In this document: positions 46,620-54,600 of the stretch, piece after piece
Position numbering within the stretch: the stretch's first letter is position 1
Layout of the letters: every line of letters begins with the position of its first letter
Assembly: GCF_025860405.1 (NCBI RefSeq)
Contig: NZ_CP063785.1
Location: 682,001 to 746,000, forward strand
Length of the DNA: 64,000 nt
Direction: 5' to 3'
Source of the DNA: Tolypothrix sp. PCC 7712
GTDB lineage: Bacteria; Cyanobacteriota; Cyanobacteriia; Cyanobacteriales; Nostocaceae
The notes under the pieces: generated by a model
The model's database searches: none
Told to the model about the DNA's origin: nothing
What the model saw: only the letters and a program-made list of their open reading frames with translations
Translations under genes and position numbers: made by a program

Positions 46620-47333
46620 ATGAAAGAAGTTCTAGATTTCATCCAATATAAAAAGCAAGAATTTGCTCAGTTGCCATTATTTAATTTTATGCGTGACCAA
46701 AGCATAGACCCGAAGCAAAGATTAGCTTGGGCACCATGTGCGGCTTATTTCATCATGAATTTTGGCGAACTGAACAAATATTTTCTCCGGGTAGAACCCA
46801 CAGAAGATCCTTTGCAACTTATCATCAACAAACATACTTATGAAGACGATCATCATTGGCTTTGGTTTTTGGAAGATCTCAAGCGTCTAGAACTGGATCA
46901 ATCACTAAAATTTAGTGAAGCTTTGAGATTTCTCTGGAGTGAAGAAACAGAAAAATCACGCTGGTTAACATATCAACTGTATCGCCACACTTTACAAGCT
47001 ACTCCTATCCAGAAATTGATAGTTATTGAAGTTGTGGAAACAACTGGTAACGTGATGTTTTCAACAGCAGCAGATATTCAGCAAGAACTGAAGTCCATTA
47101 CCCACAAAGAATGCTTATATTTTGCTGATTTTCATTTAGCTGTGGAAACTGGACATACAACAGGTTTACCTGGCATAGAAGAATTTATCAGAAATATTAA
47201 ACTTACCGAAGAAGCTCGCATAGAGGCTTATGAATTAGTTGATAAGGTATTTGCAGCCTTCACTGAATTTACGCATTCTCTTCTAACTTATGCTGAAAAA
47301 TACCAAGTACAGCAACTATCTAATGTTGCATGA
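46620..47333 (+). CDS. Haem-oxygenase-like diiron protein (putative iron-containing oxidase), 237 aa
   Basis: An all-helical soluble protein resembling the haem-oxygenase-like diiron oxidase/oxygenase (HDO) superfamily, known for N-oxygenation, decarboxylation and C-C cleavage of small molecules. Likely iron ligands: the His/Glu-rich helix KHTYEDDHHWLW (H72, E75, H78 or H79), E140 in VIEVVETTGN, and the late helix H172-x3-E176-x2-H179 (DFHLAVETGH), which fits the H-x3-D/E-x2-H pattern of SznF-like enzymes. The assignment rests on these motifs, not on a search. It begins the HDO-FMO-FMO-SDR run; the next gene follows after 125 bp. Confidence 0.7.
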   Translation: MKEVLDFIQYKKQEFAQLPLFNFMRDQSIDPKQRLAWAPCAAYFIMNFGELNKYFLRVEPTEDPLQLIINKHTYEDDHHWLWFLEDLKRLELDQSLKFSEALRFLWSEETEKSRWLTYQLYRHTLQATPIQKLIVIEVVETTGNVMFSTAADIQQELKSITHKECLYFADFHLAVETGHTTGLPGIEEFIRNIKLTEEARIEAYELVDKVFAAFTEFTHSLLTYAEKYQVQQLSNVA

Positions 47334-47458
47334 AGCAAATTTACTAGTCTGTATAAATTGTAACCATAATTTCTATATCACTAGTCCGTTTGTTTTCTAC
47401 ACAGATAAATCATCATTAAGTTCATCCACTTTCGTCAAATAACGAGGTAACAAACAGC

Positions 47459-49054
47459 ATGAACGTACTAACATTTGAGTATTTGATAATTGGTGCTGGC
47501 CCTGCTGGATTACAATTAGGTTATTTTCTAGAAAAAGCTAACCGAGATTACCTTATATTAGAATCAGGTAGTACGCCAGGAACATTTTTTCAAAAATTCC
47601 CCAGACATAAGAAATTAATTTCTATTAATAAATTTTATACAGGATATAATGACCCTGAAATTAATCTCAGATGGGATTGGAATTCACTTTTAAGTGATAA
47701 GGAAGAAATGCTCTTTAAGAACTATAGCAGAGAGTATTTACCCAATTCCGATGACCTTGTGAGATATCTAAATGATTTTGCTAACCACTTTCAACTCAAA
47801 ATTAAATATAACTGCCGAATTTCTAGAATTGCCAAAAATGAGCAATTCATGATTATCGACAACCAAGGAACAGTTTATTGTGCAAAATATCTGATCGTTG
47901 CCACAGGTTGCTCTAAACCCTACGTTCCAGAAATTCCTGGTATTGAATTTGCTGAAAATTATAATGATGTAACTATCGATCCTGAAAATTTTGCCAATCA
48001 AAAAGTATTAATTATTGGCAAAGGTAATTCCGGATTTGAAACTGCTGATAATTTAATTGGCACAACTTCCTTGATCCATATAGTAAGTCCAGAACCCATA
48101 TCTTTATCATGGAAAACCAAATATGTAGGTCATCTCAGAGCAGTCAATAATAATCTCATAGATTCATATCAACTAAAATCACAGAATGTAATTTTAGATG
48201 CTGTTGTAGATAGAATCGAGTATACAGAAGGGAAATATATCGTAACTTTTACGTATGATCATGCTAATGGAGAAGTTGAAGACATCATATATGACCGTGT
48301 GATTGTATGTACTGGATTTCATTTTGATGCTTCTATCTTTGATGAATCATGCCAGCCTGAACTAACTATCAACAACCGCTTTCCAAATCAGACTAGTGAA
48401 TGGGAATCAACCAACATTAAAGACTTATATTTTGCTGGAATCCTGATGCATATGCGGGATTTTAAGAAGAAGCAATCTGGTTTTATTCATGGATTCCGTT
48501 ATAACATTCGAGCGCTTTACCAAATCTTAAGTTATAAGTACCACAATCAAGAGCTACCCTATCAATCTATTCCTCTGAATCCCGAAAGCTTGACAGAAGC
48601 AATTATCAGACGAGCAAATCAAAGTTCGGCCCTATGGCAGCAAACAGGCTTTCTTTGCGATTTAATTATTGTTTCTAAAGATGATTCAACAGTCAAATAT
48701 TACCAAGATCTGCCAATAGATTATGTTCGTGAAAGTGAATTAGGTGAGCATGAACACTACTATACTGTCACACTAGAATTTGGATTAGATATTATCTTCT
48801 CCAGCCCAGATCCCCTTGCAGTTGAGCGAATACATAAAGATGATGTTGAACGAGCTGCTCTAAGTTCTGGTATTCATCCTATTATCCGGCGCTTCTGTGG
48901 TAATCAGCTAGTAGCAGAACATCATGTTATTGAAGATATTGCTAGTGAATGGTTGGAAGAGGTACATATTCAGCCATTAATCAAATTCTTGCGTAACCAA
49001 CTTTCCACAGATGTATCTCATTCTGTAGTTGAGTCAACTGCTACTTCTATATGA
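47459..49054 (+). CDS. FAD-dependent monooxygenase / oxidoreductase (FOXRED2-like), 531 aa
   Basis: A two-dinucleotide-fold flavoprotein. FAD is bound by YLIIGAGPAGLQLGYFLE (residues 8-25) and NAD(P)H by VLIIGKGNSGFETADNL (near 182-198); ATGCSK and CTGFHFD mark the usual connecting strands. The segment KKQSGFIHGFRYNIRALYQI is typical of the FOXRED2-like branch of flavin monooxygenases. About 130 further residues form a C-terminal extension of unknown role. Start ATG 47459 has an upstream GAGGT. The next flavoprotein gene begins 21 bp after its stop, so the pair is cotranscribed. Substrate unknown. Confidence 0.82.
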   Translation: MNVLTFEYLIIGAGPAGLQLGYFLEKANRDYLILESGSTPGTFFQKFPRHKKLISINKFYTGYNDPEINLRWDWNSLLSDKEEMLFKNYSREYLPNSDDLVRYLNDFANHFQLKIKYNCRISRIAKNEQFMIIDNQGTVYCAKYLIVATGCSKPYVPEIPGIEFAENYNDVTIDPENFANQKVLIIGKGNSGFETADNLIGTTSLIHIVSPEPISLSWKTKYVGHLRAVNNNLIDSYQLKSQNVILDAVVDRIEYTEGKYIVTFTYDHANGEVEDIIYDRVIVCTGFHFDASIFDESCQPELTINNRFPNQTSEWESTNIKDLYFAGILMHMRDFKKKQSGFIHGFRYNIRALYQILSYKYHNQELPYQSIPLNPESLTEAIIRRANQSSALWQQTGFLCDLIIVSKDDSTVKYYQDLPIDYVRESELGEHEHYYTVTLEFGLDIIFSSPDPLAVERIHKDDVERAALSSGIHPIIRRFCGNQLVAEHHVIEDIASEWLEEVHIQPLIKFLRNQLSTDVSHSVVESTATSI

Positions 49055-49075
49055 GTCTAATGGAGAGAATGCAAG

Positions 49076-50617
49076 ATGACAGTGAAACAAGTATGCGTCA
49101 TTGGAGCTGGAATCAGCGGATTAGTCTCAGCCAAGACATTTCTAGAAGAGGGCTACGAAGTTACAGTCTTCGAGAAACACAAAGGAATCGGCGGCGTATG
49201 GGAAAAATCGAGAATTTACCCAGGCGTAACGACTCAAACACCTCGTGATATGTATGCTTTTTCCGATTATCCTATGCCTGCATTCTATCCTGAGTCTCCC
49301 ACAGGTGAGCAGGTACGGAATTACCTAGAGTCCTACGCCCAGCACTTCGGCATTGCACAAAGAATTTGCTTCCAAGCAGAAGTTACTAATATCGCCAGAA
49401 AAACTGGGGAAGGGACGGGATGGATTGTCACAGTCAAAAATCATAATAACGATCAAGGGAAAGCAAAAGAAGAAAAGCACGAATTTGATTTTGTCCTCAT
49501 CTGCAATGGCACTTGTAATATCCCAAATACACCTTCCTTTCCTGGTAAGCCAGAGTTTATGAAATCTGGGGGATTGGTCTTGCATTCTACTGATATTAAT
49601 GATGATTCTCTGATTCAAGGTAAACGGGTTGTTGTTATCGGTTTTGCAAAATCAGCGGCTGATATAGCAACTTTCGCTGCTGACAAAGCTTCTGAATGCA
49701 CGCTTGTTTTCCGCCAAGCTTCTTGGAAAATACCTAGATACTTTCTCGGATTCATTAACATCAAATATCTGATGTTAACGCGCTTGGGACAAGTTTGGTT
49801 TCCGTACCGCAAACTTCGCGGAGTAGAGCGGCTATTGCACACAGTAGGCAAGCCCTTAGTCTGGGCTTTTTGGCGAACTTTAGAGATGGTACTACGCCTA
49901 CAGTTACGTTTAGATGCTTGTGGGATGTTGCCTGAAGAACCAATCGAAGGATTTATCAACTGTCCCTTAAGCATAACTACGAAAAACTTCTATAAATATG
50001 TGCGTCAGGGCAAAATACGTGCCAAAAAGACAACCATAGAACGGTTTGTTCCTGGTGGTGTGGAGTTGGCAAATGGTGAACGGTTATCAACAGATGTCAT
50101 TATCTTGGGAACCGGATTCCAGCAGAATATCCCCTTTTTGCAAGAGCAGTACCGTCAGCAGATTATTGATAAACAGGGTAACTTTCACCTATATCGCAAT
50201 CTCATTCATCCTCATGTTCCTAATATGGGTTTTGTCGGCTACAACAGCATTTTTTCTTGCACGCTCTCATCGGAGATTGGCTCTCGGTGGCTAGTGGAAT
50301 ATGTCAAAGGCAACTTAGTATTACCCTCATGCTTGGAGATGTTAAAAGATATAGAGGAAGAGTTGGAGTGGAGGCAGACTAAAGCACCAAGAGGTTTATA
50401 CAGTGCAACATGCTTTTTCCCTTTTAGTTTTCACTACTTAGACTATCTAATGCGTGACATGGGTGCTAGCATTCGTCAAACAGGCTCGATATCAGAACTT
50501 ATGAAGCCTTTAAGTCCATCTGCCTACAAAAATCTCCGGCAAGAATTACAAGCGAAAAGACCGATATCTGTGAATTATTTTCACCCTGTTTTGTCACTTT
50601 TGGAAAACAATCATTGA
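49076..50617 (+). CDS. Flavin-containing monooxygenase, 513 aa
   Basis: A class B flavin monooxygenase, expected to oxygenate N, S or C atoms of a small substrate with NADPH and O2. FAD site: VCVIGAGISGLVSAKTFLE (residues 6-24), then KGIGGVWEKS. The FMO-type segment ends in GGLVLHSTD. The second dinucleotide site reads VVVIGFAKSAADIATFA, where the usual GxGxSA has become GFAKSA; whether NADPH binding survives is unclear. ILGTGFQQN is the expected later motif. It lies 21 bp after the first flavoprotein and 143 bp before the SDR gene. Confidence 0.85.
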   Translation: MTVKQVCVIGAGISGLVSAKTFLEEGYEVTVFEKHKGIGGVWEKSRIYPGVTTQTPRDMYAFSDYPMPAFYPESPTGEQVRNYLESYAQHFGIAQRICFQAEVTNIARKTGEGTGWIVTVKNHNNDQGKAKEEKHEFDFVLICNGTCNIPNTPSFPGKPEFMKSGGLVLHSTDINDDSLIQGKRVVVIGFAKSAADIATFAADKASECTLVFRQASWKIPRYFLGFINIKYLMLTRLGQVWFPYRKLRGVERLLHTVGKPLVWAFWRTLEMVLRLQLRLDACGMLPEEPIEGFINCPLSITTKNFYKYVRQGKIRAKKTTIERFVPGGVELANGERLSTDVIILGTGFQQNIPFLQEQYRQQIIDKQGNFHLYRNLIHPHVPNMGFVGYNSIFSCTLSSEIGSRWLVEYVKGNLVLPSCLEMLKDIEEELEWRQTKAPRGLYSATCFFPFSFHYLDYLMRDMGASIRQTGSISELMKPLSPSAYKNLRQELQAKRPISVNYFHPVLSLLENNH

Positions 50618-50760
50618 AGTGAAACTCTGAGACTTTAATGTAATCAAGCTTTACCCGGATTTCTCACAGAAACTAAAATTTGTAGCCAAAGCATGAAAAA
50701 TAAAGCTCCCAAAGGCTTTCAGGCATTGGCTTCTCCCAAATTGACAAAGTAGGGTTAATT

Positions 50761-51525
50761 ATGGAATTAGCTAACAAAATAGCTCTAATTACAGGAGCAA
50801 GTTCTGGTATTGGGCGAGAGACTGCAAAGCTTTTTGCCTTAGAAGGAGCTAAGGTGGCACTTGCAGATATAGATAGCGTCGGTGGACAAACACTCATTGA
50901 TGAAATCAAATTATTTGGTGGTACTGCTCTATTTCATCCAGTGGATGTTTCCGTAGAAAGTGAGGTTCAAAATTGGATAGCTGGAGTAGTTCATGAATGG
51001 GGTGGTATAGACATCCTAGTTGCCAACGCTGCGGTTATGGTTATAGGCACTGTAGAGCAGGCAACAGAGTTAGATTGGGATCGAGTTTTAGCAGTAAATG
51101 TCAAGGGTTATGCTTTTTGCGCTAAGTATGTAACTCCCCAAATGCGCCAACGTGGCGGCGGAGCAATTGTGAATCTTGCTTCTATTAGTTCATTCGTTGC
51201 TGTACCTGCATTTGCACCCTATAACACTAGTAAAGGAGCGATTTTACAACTAACTCGAAGCCTAGCCTACGATTTAGCACCTGATAATATTCGTGTTAAC
51301 TGTGTTTGCCCAGGGCCGATTTATACTTCTGCTGTACAACAAGTTGCCACTTCTTTGGGTTTAAGCGATGAAGATTTAGTCAAGCAATTTGCACCATTAA
51401 CTCTCTTGAAGCGCATGGGACAACCACAGGAAGTGGCAAATGCGATTCTCTTTTTAGCTTCTGATAAAGCCTCGTTTATTACAGGAACACCACTCATGGT
51501 AGATGGAGGCTATACTGCCTACTAA
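50761..51525 (+). CDS. SDR-family NAD(P)-dependent oxidoreductase, 254 aa
   Basis: A classical short-chain dehydrogenase. It has the TGASSGIGRE cofactor motif (residues 12-21), an acidic DIDS at the end of the second strand, suggesting NAD rather than NADP, the NAA motif (VANAAVM), catalytic Ser in VNLASISS, and YNTSK with catalytic Tyr and Lys. The C-terminus FITGTPLMVDGGYTAY is standard. It is the fourth gene of the HDO-FMO-FMO-SDR run and may oxidise or reduce an alcohol or carbonyl of the same pathway; the substrate is unknown. Confidence 0.9.
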   Translation: MELANKIALITGASSGIGRETAKLFALEGAKVALADIDSVGGQTLIDEIKLFGGTALFHPVDVSVESEVQNWIAGVVHEWGGIDILVANAAVMVIGTVEQATELDWDRVLAVNVKGYAFCAKYVTPQMRQRGGGAIVNLASISSFVAVPAFAPYNTSKGAILQLTRSLAYDLAPDNIRVNCVCPGPIYTSAVQQVATSLGLSDEDLVKQFAPLTLLKRMGQPQEVANAILFLASDKASFITGTPLMVDGGYTAY

Positions 51526-51674
51526 ATGATACTAGCTCTCCAAAATAAAGCTAAATATACATAGCGAGGCGACAGAGATCTGGGAAAATTATCTGTAGCC
51601 AGAATTGAGAAATGGTATAACTCCCCAGTCTAGCTGTCACGCCCGTAACTTTTTGCCAGCGAAATGCCAGTAAT

Positions 51675-54600
51675 TTACTGTCGTATTGGTATCTCAATCA
51701 CAAACTCAGTCCCTATTCCTGGTGTAGAATCGCACATTAACAGGCCTTTGTGTTTGTCCACTACAACTTGATAGCTAATAGATAGTCCTAAACCTGTACC
51801 ACTGCCTATCGGTTTAGTAGTAAAAAATGGGTCAAAAATTTTCTGCTGCACCTGTGCAGTCATTCCATGACCATTATCAGCAATCCTAATCCTCAGCGTA
51901 TTTGTATCTTTTAGTTCAGTATGAATACGAATCTGAGGATTTTGTCTTACAGAATTATCTTTATGTGTGTAATCATCCAAAGCATCGATCGCATTACTTA
52001 AAATATTCATAAATACCTGATTAAGTTGACCTGCATAACAACTTACTTCTGGCAGCTGTGCATATTCTTTGATTATCTCTATTTCGGGACGAATACTATT
52101 TTCTTTGATTCGGTGCTGCAAAATCATCAAAGTGCTATCAATTCCCTCATGAATATTCACAGGTTTCATTTCCGATTCATCTAGGCGCGAGAAGTTGCGT
52201 AAACCCAAAATGATATTTCGGATCCGAGAACTGCCGAGCTTCATAGAATCAAGAACCTTGGGTAAATCTTCTGCCAGGAAATCTAAATCCATTTCCTCAA
52301 GCTTGTTCTTGATTAAATCAGAAGCATAAGGGCATTCTTGCTGATAAATACTCACTAAATCTAGCAAGTCTTGCACATATTCATAGGCATGAGTAATATT
52401 GCCATGAATAAAATTGATAGGATTATTAATCTCATGAGCAATACCTGCTACCATTTGCCCTAAAGAGGACATTTTTTCACTTTGGATTAATTGGCTTTGC
52501 GTACTACGTAATTCTTCTAGAGCCTGTTGTAAATGGTAATTCTTGTCATTAATTTCTTGGGTTCTTTCTGCCACCTTTGTTTCCAAATCGTGATTGTAGT
52601 CTGCTAATTGTGTATTGACAGCTTCTAAATTTTGATAAAGAAGAGCATTCTCTAATGAAATAGCAGCTTGGGTAATAATTAACTTCAAAACTTCTAAGCG
52701 CTCTTTGGTAAATGCTGCCGTAGTTAAATTATTTTCTAGATAAATGATGCCTAGCAATTTACTTTGATTAATAATAGGAATACATAATATACTCTTTGGC
52801 TCCTCACGAGTAATGTATATATCTAAGGCAAAGGCAGCTTGAGTTTTGATATCATCAATCACCAATATTTCTTGAATGCGTTTTACATAATTTATTAAAG
52901 TAATAGGTACATGATCGCTAGACTCTAAAGGAATAGATAAAAATTCAGTGTAATGGGCAGCAAAATTCCCATGAGAACTAACTGCGGTAATAGTTAAATC
53001 TAAGTTATTGACATCACTCAGAATCAATACACATTTAGAAGCTCCTGCATTCTCCATGACAACTTTGATTAAAGTAGAAAGCAGTGCCTTGAGTTCAATT
53101 TCTCCAGAGACTGCTTGCGAAGCTTTAATTACAGCAGCCAAATCTAGCATATCCGAAATGCTCGTATTAGAACCGAGAATAGTTTCATTAGTAGCTATGG
53201 TAGATTGATGGCTAGTTGTAGATAAGTGTGTTCTCTGCTCTAGTAAGTTATTTTCACTAGAAGATGACTTCATTTTCTCCTGTTGAATAATAGGTGTAAG
53301 TAATTGAGGGTAGCGTTTTTTTAAGTCATTAATTTTGGCTTTCGCACCCCAACGAATATAGGAATAGTAGGCATCAATGAGGTAAGTTTGGGCGATTTTT
53401 TGTTTGCCCCATTCAAGATAAAATTTAGCCGCTAATTCGTAAGCGAGGGCTTCTTCATTGATGTAATCGTTTTCTTTAGCATGGGCAATAGCATATTCAT
53501 AATTATCTATAGCTGCAATATATTCACCAATAACTCTATACTTTTCTGCCTCTACCAAATGAAATTTATGCAAATGATTCATCGGGGCATGATTCGCCCA
53601 GTTCTGCATCTTTTCCTGGTTAAAATTCACTTTATGGAGGATTTTATCTTGTTCAACTTTTTCAACATCAAAATATATTGCTAAATGTGCTAATGAGTCA
53701 TAAAAATAGAATTGAGCAGTTACTAACATGCCGACTCCAGCATATAAGTATTTTTCCACCATATTCGCATTTTTAATAGCTTCAGGGTAGTTATTCAGCA
53801 GAAAAGATATGTTAAGTTTGCAAAAATATAGCAATAGAAGTGCTACACCATCTTTAGCTTCAAGATGAATAGGTAACATTTTTGTTTCGTCATATGCTTC
53901 CCCCATCAATATTTCTGGATTTTCTGTACTTGACTGCAAATTTAATATTGTCTGCCGAAAGATTTCATTCCAGTGAAATACTCTTTCTTGCTTCATTTTT
54001 TGAATAGTATGGCTATATGTTGCTAAATCCTTCTCCAATCCTACTAGTTCATAACCAAGAAAATAGGCATTATGAGAGTAACCATAAAGAGCATAAGCCG
54101 CAAATTCAACATCTCCTACTTCGAGATTTGTAGCATAAACATCAAGTAAAGGTTTTAATGTTGTTCGTACATGCTCTTTCCAATGTCTAATCAGTTGATT
54201 AAATCCTTCAAGCACCTTGCCAGCAACTTCTTTTGCCTGAAATCTATGTAATAAATTTTCAGCTAGCTTACCAAATTTATAGCCAGAATCAATGTCTTCC
54301 ATTACGCCACATAACATTAATCCATAAGTTACATAGGCAAAAGCAGAAAAAGAAGAATTACCATATGTAATAGATAAATTGATTTGTTTAAGAATAATCA
54401 GCAAGAATAGTTTTGGTGCAACTGGATAGGCGATCCCAACTACACTAGATAGAATACGCATAACTATCAATGCTGAAGCTTCTGTAATTTCTGGCAAATC
54501 AATTAAGTCTTCAATATTGATATTAGCCAGCTTTGCAGATGTATTTTCTATTTCTAACTGAACATCTTCTTGGGTAGGGTTTTCAGGGAAATCTACTCCC

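Noticed and set aside
46439..46642. 67-residue minus-strand frame upstream of the diiron-protein gene
   Set aside because: It overlaps that gene's start, has no recognisable features and lies in AT-rich DNA.
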